Shown here in pieces: positions 55,102 through 63,790 of a stretch of DNA of 64,000 bases; within the stretch, counting starts at the first letter, position 1; each line of letters begins with the position of its first letter. The stretch is from Bordetella parapertussis (lineage in GTDB: Bacteria > Pseudomonadota > Gammaproteobacteria > Burkholderiales > Burkholderiaceae_A), in the NCBI GenBank assembly GCA_945862985.1, contig CAMAZF010000005.1, positions 1 through 64,000 of the forward strand, read 5' to 3'. The notes under the pieces were generated by a model that was given only the letters and a program-made list of their open reading frames with translations, made no database searches and was not told the origin of the DNA. Both the position numbers and the translations under genes were made by a program.

Positions 55102-57707
55102 GCTGACTCCTTGGCATCGAGAAAATCTTGTGCAAACCGTTGGAGGACCCCGCCAGCCTCGTAGATAGAGACCTCCTCGGCTGTATCCAGCCGGCACTGA
55201 ACCGGCACTTCCACACGCTCACCGGAGCGCCGGTGAACCACCAGCGTGAGCTGAGCGCGGGGGGTGCGGGTGCCGATGACATCGAAGGTCTCCGTGCCAT
55301 CAAGGGCTAGCGTCTTGCGATTGACGCCCGGGAGAAACTCAAGTGGAAGGACGCCCATGCCCACGAGGTTGGTTCGGTGGATACGCTCGAACCCCTCCGC
55401 CACAATGACTTCAACCCCTGCGAGCCGAACCCCTTTTGCTGCCCAGTCTCGAGAGGACCCTTGTCCGTAGTCGGCGCCCGCAATGATGATGAGCGGCTGT
55501 GCTCGGTTCATGTAGGTCTCAATGGCTTCCCACATGCGCATCACCTGACCTTCAGGCTCAACGCGCGCCAGCGAACCCTTTTGAATGCTGCCATTCACGA
55601 TGGCCATTTCATTGATGAGTTGAGGGTTGGCAAACGTCGCTCGTTGAGCGGTGAGGTGGTCCCCACGGTGGGTCGCGTAGGAGTTGAAGTCTTCCTCCGG
55701 TAGGCCCATCTTGGCGAGGTACTCTCCCGCTGCGCTGTCGGCGAGAATCGCATTGGAAGGGGAGAGGTGGTCGGTGGTGATGTTGTCGCCCAGCAAAGCG
55801 AGCGGGCGCATGCCGGAGAGCGTCCGCGCACCAGCAAGGGCGCCTTCCCAGTATGGTGGCCGCCGAATGTAAGTGCTCTGAGGGCGCCAATCATAGAGCG
55901 GACTCGCGGAGCGGGCCTGCCCCTCTTGAATAGCGAACATCGGCTCATAGACCTTGCGGAACTGTTCAGGCTTGACGCTGGCGGCGACGACTGCATCAAT
56001 TTCTTCGTCGCTGGGCCAGAGGTCTTTGAGTCGGATCTCGGCGCCCGTGGCGGTGACACCCAGTACATCCTGCTCGATGTCGAATCGCACGGTTCCAGCA
56101 ATCGCATAGGCCACCACCAAAGGCGGAGAGGCAAGAAACGCCTGCTTCGCGTAGGGGTGAATGCGCCCATCGAAATTTCGGTTTCCAGAGAGCACGGCCG
56201 TGGCGTAGAGGTCACGATCGATGATCTCTTGCTGAATCTTCGGATCGAGTGCGCCGCTCATGCCATTGCAGGTGGTGCAGGCGAAGGCCACAATGCCAAA
56301 GCCCAAAGCCTCTAGGTCTCCCAATAGCCCAGCCTCTTTGAGATAGAGCTCGACGACTTTAGACCCCGGAGCCAGAGAGGACTTCACCCAAGGCTTACGC
56401 GCCAGGCCGGCTCGCCGAGCATTTCGAGCCAACAACGCAGCAGCAATCACATTGCGTGGGTTGGACGTGTTGGTGCAACTGGTGATGGCGGCGATGATGA
56501 CGGCGCCATCGGGCATGAGACCTTGTGCTTCCTGCTCACGGGCCTGTGCCAGATTCTGGGCAATGCCTCGCGCTTGGAGCTCGCTCACTGGCAGGCGCTT
56601 GTGGGGGTTCGAGGGGCCTGCGAGACTCCGGGTGACTGAGGACAAGTCGAACCTGAGGGTGCGTTCATACTCCGCGGCCTTGAGCGAATCAGACCAGAGC
56701 CCGGCGGTCTTGGCATAGGTCTCTACCAGCCTGACCTGCTCTGGGCTGCGGCCGGTGAGTCGGAGGTAGTCGAGCGTCTGGTCATCGATGGAGAAGAGCG
56801 CCGCTGTCGCGCCATACTCTGGAGCCATGTTCGAGATGGTGGCGCGGTCACCGATGCTCAGCGTGGCCGCTCCCTCCCCATGGAACTCGAGATAGGCTCC
56901 AACCACCTTCTGTTGGCGCAGGAACTCCGTGAGCGCGAGCACCATGTCTGTTGCCGTGATCCCGGGCTGCCGCCTACCGACGAGTTCCACCCCAATCATC
57001 TCGGGCAGTCGCATCCAGGAGGCTCGTCCAAGCATCACGTTTTCAGCCTCAAGGCCGCCGACCCCGACGGCAATCACGCCCAGTGCATCGACATGCGGTG
57101 TGTGAGAGTCGGTACCCACGCAGGTGTCCGGATAGGCCAGACCATGGTCGTTGTGAATGACCGGAGACATCTTTTCAAGATTGATCTGGTGCATGATCCC
57201 ATTGCCTGCCGGGATGACATCCACGTTATCGAAGGCCGTTTTGGTCCAATTGATGAAATGGAATCGGTCCTCGTTTCTTCTGTCCTCAATGTCTCGGTTC
57301 TTTTGAAAAGCGTCAGGGTCGAAGCCACCGCATTCGACCGCAAGTGAGTGGTCCACAATCAGTTGCACAGGGACGACAGGATTGACTTGGGCTGGGTCCC
57401 CTCCCATGTCTGCAATAGCGTCCCGTAGTCCCGCAAGGTCTACCAAGGCCGTCTGACCGAGAATGTCGTGGCAGACCACTCGGGCTGGAAACCAGGGGAA
57501 GTCAAGGTCTCTGCGTCGTTCGATGAGTTGTACCAGGCAGTCGCGGATGATGGCGGGTTCCGCCCGGCGCAGAATATTCTCCGCATGGATTCGAGCGGTG
57601 TAGGGCAGTCGGTTCCATGCGCCGGGTTGAAGGTCATCAACCGCAGCCTGCGCATTGAAGTACTCAAGGCCCGTCTGGCCAAGCGGGATTCGGTATTGCT
57701 GATTCAT
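55098..57707 (-). CDS. acnD: 2-methylcitrate dehydratase, iron-sulfur type (AcnD)
   Basis: The 869-residue aconitase-family enzyme dehydrates 2-methylcitrate to 2-methyl-trans-aconitate; it needs PrpF, which follows it. Cluster ligands are visible in ITSCTNTSNPRNV and ACTTCNGMSG. Other landmarks are CVGTDSHTPHVDALGV, NRNFDGRIHPY and the C-terminal domain with GADYGQGSSRDWAAKG. Length and context separate it from AcnA. prpC is 17 bases upstream. Confidence 0.95.
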   Translation of the reverse strand: MNQQYRIPLGQTGLEYFNAQAAVDDLQPGAWNRLPYTARIHAENILRRAEPAIIRDCLVQLIERRRDLDFPWFPARVVCHDILGQTALVDLAGLRDAIADMGGDPAQVNPVVPVQLIVDHSLAVECGGFDPDAFQKNRDIEDRRNEDRFHFINWTKTAFDNVDVIPAGNGIMHQINLEKMSPVIHNDHGLAYPDTCVGTDSHTPHVDALGVIAVGVGGLEAENVMLGRASWMRLPEMIGVELVGRRQPGITATDMVLALTEFLRQQKVVGAYLEFHGEGAATLSIGDRATISNMAPEYGATAALFSIDDQTLDYLRLTGRSPEQVRLVETYAKTAGLWSDSLKAAEYERTLRFDLSSVTRSLAGPSNPHKRLPVSELQARGIAQNLAQAREQEAQGLMPDGAVIIAAITSCTNTSNPRNVIAAALLARNARRAGLARKPWVKSSLAPGSKVVELYLKEAGLLGDLEALGFGIVAFACTTCNGMSGALDPKIQQEIIDRDLYATAVLSGNRNFDGRIHPYAKQAFLASPPLVVAYAIAGTVRFDIEQDVLGVTATGAEIRLKDLWPSDEEIDAVVAASVKPEQFRKVYEPMFAIQEGQARSASPLYDWRPQSTYIRRPPYWEGALAGARTLSGMRPLALLGDNITTDHLSPSNAILADSAAGEYLAKMGLPEEDFNSYATHRGDHLTAQRATFANPQLINEMAIVNGSIQKGSLARVEPEGQVMRMWEAIETYMNRAQPLIIIAGADYGQGSSRDWAAKGVRLAGVEVIVAEGFERIHRTNLVGMGVLPLEFLPGVNRKTLALDGTETFDVIGTRTPRAQLTLVVHRRSGERVEVPVQCRLDTAEEVSIYEAGGVLQRFAQDFLDAKESA

Positions 57708-57724
57708 GGAAGTCCTGTCGCGGC

Positions 57725-58885
57725 TTATGGGCGCTGATGAATGGGCACGAAGGCTTGGTCGTCGGGCCCGATGTAATTGGCACTGGGGCGAATGATCTTG
57801 CCGTCAATCCGCTGTTCAATGATGTGAGCGGACCATCCAGAGGTTCTGGAGATGACAAAGATCGGCGTGAACATCGCGGTGGGAACGCCCATCATGTGAT
57901 AGCTCACTGCGCTGAACCAGTCGAGGTTCGGGAACATTTTCTTGATGTCCCACATCACGGACTCCAGACGCTCGGCGATCTGGAACATCTTCATGTCGTT
58001 GGCTTGCGCCGAGAGGTTGCGTGCCACTTCCTTGATCACTTTGTTTCTGGGGTCGCTCACGGTGTAGACCGGGTGTCCAAATCCAATCACCACCTCCTTG
58101 TTTTCAACGCGACGGCGGATATCCGCTTCCGCCTCGTCCGGTGTCTCGTAGCGCTTCTGCACCTCAAATGCCACCTCGTTAGCACCTCCGTGTTTGGGCC
58201 CACGTAGCGCACCGATGGCTCCGGCTACTGAGGAATAGATGTCGGAACCCGTGCCTGCAATGACGCGTCCAGTGAAAGTGGACGCATTGAACTCATGCTC
58301 GGCATAGAGGTTGAGCGAGATGTGCATCGCCTTGACCCACTCCTCGGAGGGCGGAACGCCATGAAGCAGGTGCAGGAAGTGACCACCGATGGAATCGTCA
58401 TCGGTTTGGACATCGATGGCTCGACCGTTATGGCTGTAGTGATACCAGTAGAGCAGCATGCTTCCCAGGGAGGCCATGAGGCGGTCTGCAATGTCCCGTG
58501 CCCCGGGTGTGTTGTGATCGTCCTTCTCGGGGAGTACACAGCCCAAGGCGGATACGCCAGTTCGCATCACATCCATGGGGTGTGCGGAGGCAGGAATTGA
58601 CTCGAGCACGGCCATGACGGCAGAAGGGAGGCCGCGCAGGGCCTTGAGCTTCTTTTTATACCCCGCCAGTTCGGCCACATTGGGGAGTTTGCCGTGAACC
58701 AGTAGGTGAGCAATCTCCTCAAACTCGCAGACGGCGGCAAGGTCGAGGATGTCATAGCCACGATAGGCCAAGTCGTTTCCAGTGCGACCCACGGTGCACA
58801 GGGCCGTGTTGCCTGCAGTGACCCCCGAGAGGGCAACCGACTTCTTCACTTTCGGGGTGGCGGGCGTTGCGGTCTCTGCGGACAT
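57725..58885 (-). CDS. prpC: 2-methylcitrate synthase
   Basis: Joins propionyl-CoA and oxaloacetate to 2-methylcitrate. The 386-residue citrate-synthase fold has the PrpC-like opening [27 protein letters not shown] in part, [13 protein letters not shown] with the catalytic histidine, [13 protein letters not shown] and the C-terminal [15 protein letters not shown]. Its stop is 17 bases before acnD, and prpB ends 2 bases before its start. Confidence 0.95.
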   Translation of the reverse strand: MSAETATPATPKVKKSVALSGVTAGNTALCTVGRTGNDLAYRGYDILDLAAVCEFEEIAHLLVHGKLPNVAELAGYKKKLKALRGLPSAVMAVLESIPASAHPMDVMRTGVSALGCVLPEKDDHNTPGARDIADRLMASLGSMLLYWYHYSHNGRAIDVQTDDDSIGGHFLHLLHGVPPSEEWVKAMHISLNLYAEHEFNASTFTGRVIAGTGSDIYSSVAGAIGALRGPKHGGANEVAFEVQKRYETPDEAEADIRRRVENKEVVIGFGHPVYTVSDPRNKVIKEVARNLSAQANDMKMFQIAERLESVMWDIKKMFPNLDWFSAVSYHMMGVPTAMFTPIFVISRTSGWSAHIIEQRIDGKIIRPSANYIGPDDQAFVPIHQRP

Positions 58886-58887
58886 CT

Positions 58888-59787
58888 TTAGGATCCTTTC
58901 TGTTGGGTTTGATTGAAGAGGGCGTCGAGCTTGTTCTCGTAGTCCCAGTAACCAATGGCGTCGTACAACTCCTGCCGGGTCTGCATCATGGGGACCACTT
59001 GCTTTTGCGTGCCGTCACGGCGTATCGCCTCATAGACTGCTTGGGCGGCCTTGTTCATGGCTCTGAACGCGGAGAGCGGGTAGAGCACCATGGCAACGCC
59101 CACGCTGCGGAGTTCATCGGTGGTGTAGAGCGGAGTGGCCCCAAATTCGGTGATGTTGGCCAGCACGGGTACCTTCACTGCCTGAACGAATCGCTCGTAC
59201 ATGGGGAGCTCGGTCATGGCCTCGGGAAAGATGGCATCTGCACCGGCCTCGACACAGGCACAAGCACGGTCAATCGCTGCCTGAAGGCCCTCAACAGCGA
59301 GGGCGTCGGTTCTGGCCATGATGACAAAGCCATCATCGGTGCGTGCATCGACGGCCGCCTTCACGCGATCGACCATCTCTTGCTGGGTCACGATGGCCTT
59401 TCCGGGGCGGTGACCACAGCGCTTGGCACCGACCTGGTCTTCAATGTGCATGGCTGCCCCCCCAGCCTTGATGAGGCTCTTGGTGGTGCGGGCAATATTG
59501 AACGCGGAGGCCCCGAAGCCTGTATCGACATCGACGAGCAGCGGCAGGTCGCAGACGTCGGTGATACGGCGCACATCCGTGAGCACATCGTCGAGTCCAG
59601 AAATGCCGAGGTCAGGAAGGCCCAGACTTCCCGCAGCCACCCCGCCACCTGAGAGGTAAATGGCTCTGTAGCCGGCCCGCTTGGCCATGAGTGCGTGGTT
59701 CGCGTTGATGGCGCCAATGACCTGCAAGGGGGATTCCTCTGCGAGGGCCTGGCGAAAGCGTTGGCCTGCGGATGAGGGTGTCGACAT
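58888..59787 (-). CDS. prpB: 2-methylisocitrate lyase
   Basis: Splits 2-methylisocitrate into succinate and pyruvate, the last step of the methylcitrate cycle. The 299-residue ICL/PEP-mutase-fold protein has the metal site [13 protein letters not shown] and the catalytic motif KRCGH at 122-126. It is the first gene of the operon and has a near-ideal AGGAGGT ribosome site 6 bases before the ATG (minus strand, at 59794-59800). The upstream space carries a palindrome that may be an operator. Confidence 0.96.
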   Translation of the reverse strand: MSTPSSAGQRFRQALAEESPLQVIGAINANHALMAKRAGYRAIYLSGGGVAAGSLGLPDLGISGLDDVLTDVRRITDVCDLPLLVDVDTGFGASAFNIARTTKSLIKAGGAAMHIEDQVGAKRCGHRPGKAIVTQQEMVDRVKAAVDARTDDGFVIMARTDALAVEGLQAAIDRACACVEAGADAIFPEAMTELPMYERFVQAVKVPVLANITEFGATPLYTTDELRSVGVAMVLYPLSAFRAMNKAAQAVYEAIRRDGTQKQVVPMMQTRQELYDAIGYWDYENKLDALFNQTQQKGS

Positions 59788-59843
59788 GGTGAGACCTCCT
59801 GTGCCTCATTGAGATGAAGACACTCTAGGAGGCTTTCCGGCCT

Positions 59844-59857
59844 TTGGGAATTCCCAA
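59844..59857 (-). promoter_or_regulatory. Perfect 14-base palindrome upstream of prpB
   Basis: TTGGGAATTCCCAA is perfectly self-complementary and contains the T-N11-A spacing of LysR-type binding sites. It lies 57 bases before the prpB start and just after a LysR-family gene on the same strand. It is a sensible operator for control of the prp operon, but binding is inferred. Confidence 0.5.
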
Positions 59858-59869
59858 TTTTAAGAGCAG

Positions 59870-59888
59870 CCTTCGCCAATCGCGAAGG
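59870..59888 (-). terminator. Hairpin after the LysR gene (possible weak terminator)
   Basis: CCTTCGC and GCGAAGG form a perfect 7-base-pair stem with a 5-base loop, 2 bases past the LysR-family stop codon. The sequence after it on the minus strand is CTGCTCTTAAAATT, without a clean T-run, so termination may be partial and some transcripts could run into prpB. Confidence 0.5.
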
Positions 59889-59890
59889 GT

Positions 59891-60790
59891 CTAGGGGTGC
59901 CGATCCCGCAGAAAGTCATAAAGGGTTCGAGCCGCGGGGAGCAGGGGGCCTCCTTGGAGCGCACAGAGCGACACCGTTCGATGATCTTGAACCCCCTCCA
60001 GGGGGAGCAGACGAATGGGTAAGAGCTGGCTGAAGCGATGCGCAATGCGGGATGGAAGCACCGTGATGCCCAGGCCAGCCGCGACGAGTTCTGCCAATGC
60101 GTCAAATCCTTTGGCTCGGACGCGAACGCGCAGGTTTCGGCCCTCTGAGCGGGCTATGTCTCCCAGCCATTCCGCAATGGCGCCGCCCTCCTGAAGGAGG
60201 ATGAGGTCCTGCTCCAGAAGCCGGTCTCGATTCAGGTGTCGGATTCTTCTCCAGGGATCCTGTGCCGGCACGGCAGCAAGCAGCTGGTCTTGGTAGTAAG
60301 GCTCGGATCTGAGTTCAGACCGGATCGAGTCGCTCGAGAGCACACCGATGTCTGCCTGTCCCTCGGCAACCAGGCTCTGAATTTCCCGACTGTGATGCTC
60401 GGAAAGATCTACGCGAATACCTGGATGGCTTTGGAGAAAAGCCGCCAGATCCGCTGGCAAGACCGCGGCAATAGAGCTCATATTGGCCACCACGCGGACG
60501 TGACCAGTGACCCCCCGGAGGTGGTCTTCGAGCTCGACGCCCATCTGGGAGAGCTCCTGCTCGATGGCTCTGGCGCGAAGCGCGACCAGTCGACCCGCCT
60601 CCGTGAGCTGCGTGCCGCGCGCCTGCCGCTCGAGCAAGGTCACGCCCAGCACCTCCTCGAGCTGACGAAGTCTCGCGCTGGCGGCGCCCAGGGCGAGATG
60701 GCACTGATTTGCAGCCTGAGTGATGGATCCGGTCTGGGCGACCGCCAACAGGAGCCGAAGGCTGGCTAGATCAATGCGATGGTTATTCAT
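59891..60790 (-). CDS. LysR-family transcriptional regulator
   Basis: The 299-residue regulator has an N-terminal winged helix (LASLRLLLAVAQTGSITQAA, then LALGAASARLRQLEEVLGVTLLER) and a C-terminal effector-binding domain. It lies upstream of prpB on the same strand, with a palindrome between, so it may control the prp operon; PrpR (sigma-54) or GntR-type regulators are the more usual partners. However, its start overlaps the DUF1841 gene (ATGA), tying its expression to the upstream nth genes. Effector unknown. Confidence 0.88.
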   Translation of the reverse strand: MNNHRIDLASLRLLLAVAQTGSITQAANQCHLALGAASARLRQLEEVLGVTLLERQARGTQLTEAGRLVALRARAIEQELSQMGVELEDHLRGVTGHVRVVANMSSIAAVLPADLAAFLQSHPGIRVDLSEHHSREIQSLVAEGQADIGVLSSDSIRSELRSEPYYQDQLLAAVPAQDPWRRIRHLNRDRLLEQDLILLQEGGAIAEWLGDIARSEGRNLRVRVRAKGFDALAELVAAGLGITVLPSRIAHRFSQLLPIRLLPLEGVQDHRTVSLCALQGGPLLPAARTLYDFLRDRHP

Positions 60791-61221
60791 CGCCCGTCCC
60801 GGGCCCAGCGCTGCAGCTGCTCGACATAACGCATCGCATCAGGAGCAGCGCCATTGCGCTGGGACTCCCAGAGCATCTCACCGAGGGCCTCCATGGCCAG
60901 GTGCATGGCCTCATGCAGGCCTCCTCGGCGAGAGGCGAGCGCTTCAAGCGCTGCACGTACGCCGGGTGGCTGGTCAATGCTCATCTGTTCGCTGAGCGAG
61001 AGGTGCATAGAGAGGTGGAGGAAGGGATTGGATTGGCCCTGCTCCACGGGAAAGTCCAGTGAGCAGGCTTCGGGGTGTTCGAGCACCGAATGGTATTCAG
61101 GATGCTCTCGAATCCAATCAGAGGCCATGAGTTCAAGTGCCTCTAACGGTTGGCCAGCCCGTGCTTTTGCCCAGGCTGAGACAAAGAACTGACGTACTTC
61201 TTCTCGGCTGGGGTTAAACAT
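60787..61221 (-). CDS. DUF1841 family protein
   Basis: The 144-residue conserved protein of unknown function has the family opening MFNPSREEVRQFFVSAWAKA, HPEYHSVLE, NPFLHLSMHLSLSEQMSIDQPPG in part and HEAMHLAMEALGEMLWESQR. Several conserved histidines (HLSMHLS, HEAMH) could bind metal. The ATG at 61221 is chosen over a TTG one codon earlier. It overlaps nth by 8 bases and the LysR gene by 4; DUF1841 next to nth is common in betaproteobacteria as I recall. Confidence 0.87.
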   Translation of the reverse strand: MFNPSREEVRQFFVSAWAKARAGQPLEALELMASDWIREHPEYHSVLEHPEACSLDFPVEQGQSNPFLHLSMHLSLSEQMSIDQPPGVRAALEALASRRGGLHEAMHLAMEALGEMLWESQRNGAAPDAMRYVEQLQRWARDGR

Positions 61222-61858
61222 CAAGGGCCTTGGTCTTTTGCTTAAACTCGCAGAGGTCTCGGATGCCGCAGCTTGGGCACTGAGGTTTGCGGGCCTTGCA
61301 GGTGTAGCGTCCGTGCAGGATCAGCCAATGATGGGCGTTCAATCGAAAGCCCTCGGGGACGAGTCGTTCGAGTCGTCGCTCGACCTCCAAAACAGTCTTT
61401 CCCGGGGCAATGCCCGTTCGGTTGGAGACGCGAAAGATATGGGTATCGACCGCAAAGGTTTCCCAGCCGAACGCGGTGTTGAGCACCACATTCGCGGTCT
61501 TACGCCCCACGCCAGGGAGGGCCTCAAGCGCATCTCGGTCCTCGGGAACTTCGCCCCGATGCTGCTCGATGAGCTGTGTGCAGGTTTGGATGAGATTCGC
61601 TGCCTTGTTCCGGTAGAGCCCAATGGACGAGATTTCCTGCCGAACCCGTGACTCCCCGAGGGCGAGGAGGGCTTCCGGGGTATTGGCAAGGGCGAATAGG
61701 CGGCGCGTGACCTTGTTGACAGAGACATCCGTGGCCTGCGCAGAAAGGAGCACCGCCACCAGAAGCTCAAAGGGCGAGCGATACTCGAGCTCGGTCTTGG
61801 GCTCTGGGTTCTTTGCCTGGAGCCTGCGAAAAATCTCCCGCCTTTTCTCGAGGTTCAT
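61214..61858 (-). CDS. nth: Endonuclease III
   Basis: Base-excision repair glycosylase/AP lyase for oxidised pyrimidines. It has 214 residues. The helix-hairpin-helix LPGVGRKTANVVL gives the catalytic Lys120, VDTHIFRVSNR gives Asp138, and the [4Fe-4S] ligands are Cys187, Cys194, Cys197 and Cys203 (C-x6-C-x2-C-x5-C). It overlaps rsxB-like and DUF1841 genes by a few bases each, so these are one operon. Confidence 0.96.
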   Translation of the reverse strand: MNLEKRREIFRRLQAKNPEPKTELEYRSPFELLVAVLLSAQATDVSVNKVTRRLFALANTPEALLALGESRVRQEISSIGLYRNKAANLIQTCTQLIEQHRGEVPEDRDALEALPGVGRKTANVVLNTAFGWETFAVDTHIFRVSNRTGIAPGKTVLEVERRLERLVPEGFRLNAHHWLILHGRYTCKARKPQCPSCGIRDLCEFKQKTKALDV

Positions 61859-62511
61859 GGCGCTTGGCGTCGACGAGCCGCTCTGGCCATGGCTGCAGCG
61901 AGAATGGCTTTCTTCTTGTCACCCAGGCTTGAAGCTGGGCCGTCCTGGCTGATGGGCCTGGCCTGCCGGGATTGACGCCGTTCGAAGCTGGCTCGCGCGC
62001 GTTCTGCTGCCTGGGCGTCCCAGAGGATGGGGCGCGTTGGCGTCACCATCTCAATGCAATCAACGGGGCAGACCGGGATGCAGAGAGCGCAGCCTGTGCA
62101 GTCCTCTTCGATCACGGCATGCATACGCTTGAAGGCGCCTGCAATGGCGTCGACGGGGCAGGCCTCCAGGCAGAGCACGCAGCCGATGCAATCCTCTTCT
62201 CGAATTCGAGCCAGTTGGATGGGGCCCTCTACGCCACAGGAAGGGTCGAGCGGGACCTCAGGCAGACCGGTGATGGCCGCCAGGGCCTTGATGCCCGTGT
62301 GCCCCCCCGGGGGGCAGCGGTTGATGTTCGCCAATCCCGTGGCCACAGCCTGCGCATAGGGCCGGCAGGCGTCATAACCGCAACGCCTGCACTGGGTCTG
62401 TGGAAGGATCTGATCGATCGCATCCACCAGGTCGCTTCGGCAGGAAGCGCCGGGGATGGGACTAAGACTTGGCGTTGCGCTTTCGGCTGCTGACGTCGGT
62501 GCTGGGTTCAT
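61855..62511 (-). CDS. RnfB/RsxB-like electron-transport iron-sulfur protein
   Basis: The 218-residue protein has a 4Fe-S domain at 41-66 (Cys41, 44, 49, 66; QCRRCGYDACRPYA) and two ferredoxin-type motifs, CIGCVLCLEACPVDA and CTGCALCIPVCPVDC. Classical RnfB begins with a membrane anchor; here the N terminus (MNPAPTSAAESATPS) is polar, so it is probably soluble. No other rnf/rsx gene is nearby. The start lies 50 bases inside the upstream phaZ and has no clear ribosome site, so it is somewhat uncertain. It is coupled to nth, whose protein needs an iron-sulfur cluster. Confidence 0.87.
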   Translation of the reverse strand: MNPAPTSAAESATPSLSPIPGASCRSDLVDAIDQILPQTQCRRCGYDACRPYAQAVATGLANINRCPPGGHTGIKALAAITGLPEVPLDPSCGVEGPIQLARIREEDCIGCVLCLEACPVDAIAGAFKRMHAVIEEDCTGCALCIPVCPVDCIEMVTPTRPILWDAQAAERARASFERRQSRQARPISQDGPASSLGDKKKAILAAAMARAARRRQAP

Positions 62512-63736
62512 GTTGAGCAATGAAGGCCGCAATCTTGGGGGCCACAATGGTTCGCCACCGCCGACCGCTGAAAATCCCGTAGTGACCCGCACCTTCGATG
62601 GTCTCATGCCGCTTGTGCTCGCTCGGGATGCCCGTGCAGAGCGCATGGGCAGCTTGCGTTTGGCCAGGCCCAGAGATGTCGTCGAGTTCTCCCTCGATTG
62701 TGAGCAGCGCCGTTCGGCGAATGTCCTGGGGCTTGACCCGCTCTCCAGACACATCCCACTCGCCTTTGGGCAGAAGGTGATCTTGGAACACCACCCGGAT
62801 GGTGTCGAGATAGAACTCGGCGTCGAGATCGAGCACGGCGTTGTATTCGTCGTAGAACTCGCGGTGGGCCTCTACACTGGCGTCGTCATCACCCTTGACC
62901 AGATGTTGAAAATAATCCCAGTGGGAATTGGCATGACGTCCGGGGTTCATGGAGATAAAGCCAGCATGCTGAAGGAAGCCCGGGTAGACCCGACGCATGA
63001 ACCCAGGAAAGTTGCTCGGCACCAGGTGCACCACGTTTCTTTGAAACCATCCCAGATCGTGCTGTTTGGCCAAGTCATTGACACCCGTCTCGCCCACCCG
63101 GGTGTCGATGGGGCCACCCATCATGGTCATGGTGAGCGGCGCGGCCGGCTCATTCCGGCTGGCCATGAGCGCAACCGCAGCCAAGACAGGCACGGTGGGC
63201 TGACAGACTGAGACCAGGTGGAGATTCGGGCTGAGCATGCGGATGAATTCCTGCACGTACTCCACATAGTTGCTCAGTGAGAAGTTCCCGTCTTCGAGGG
63301 GCACCATGCGTGCGTCTACCCAGTCGGTGATGTAGACGTCATGGTGCTCGAGCATGACGCGCACGGTGTCACGCAAGAGCGTGGCGTGGTGGCCTGAGAG
63401 CGGAGCCACGATCAACAGCTTTGGGCCTGGGGATTGTGCGCTGGAGGCGTAATCCTTCTGGAAATGAATGAGGTTACAGAAGGGTTTGTCGGCGACGACA
63501 ACGGGTGTGACCCGAGCGGAGCCCGCCGGCGTGTCGACTTGGTGGATTCGCCAATCGGGCTTTTCGTAATCTTTCCCGATCCTGTGGGTGAGCTCGAGCG
63601 TAGCGGCGATGCGCCGTGCGCCTGGTGAATAACTCAGCGGAGAGTACGGGTTGGTGTAGAGCTGCGATGCAGATTTTGCCCAGGCCGAGAGCGGGCTGAG
63701 AAACGAGCGCTGCATTTCGTGAAACTGATAGAGCAC
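62462..63736 (-). CDS. phaZ: Intracellular poly(3-hydroxybutyrate) depolymerase
   Basis: Breaks down stored polyhydroxybutyrate granules. The 424-residue alpha/beta hydrolase carries the PhaZ-type nucleophile box SVCQPTVPVLAAVAL, in which cysteine replaces the usual serine, plus LLIVAPLSGHHATLLRDTV and the C-terminal histidine region IEGAGHYGIFSGRRWR. Its presence implies that the organism makes PHB. A 54-base gap separates it from the reductase gene upstream. Its 3' end overlaps the rsxB-like start. Confidence 0.92.
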   Translation of the reverse strand: MLYQFHEMQRSFLSPLSAWAKSASQLYTNPYSPLSYSPGARRIAATLELTHRIGKDYEKPDWRIHQVDTPAGSARVTPVVVADKPFCNLIHFQKDYASSAQSPGPKLLIVAPLSGHHATLLRDTVRVMLEHHDVYITDWVDARMVPLEDGNFSLSNYVEYVQEFIRMLSPNLHLVSVCQPTVPVLAAVALMASRNEPAAPLTMTMMGGPIDTRVGETGVNDLAKQHDLGWFQRNVVHLVPSNFPGFMRRVYPGFLQHAGFISMNPGRHANSHWDYFQHLVKGDDDASVEAHREFYDEYNAVLDLDAEFYLDTIRVVFQDHLLPKGEWDVSGERVKPQDIRRTALLTIEGELDDISGPGQTQAAHALCTGIPSEHKRHETIEGAGHYGIFSGRRWRTIVAPKIAAFIAQHEPSTDVSSRKRNAKS

Positions 63737-63790
63737 GAAGACATCCTCCCGAATGCGTAATGACTGAGGGTAACTTGGGTTGCGCTGTTT

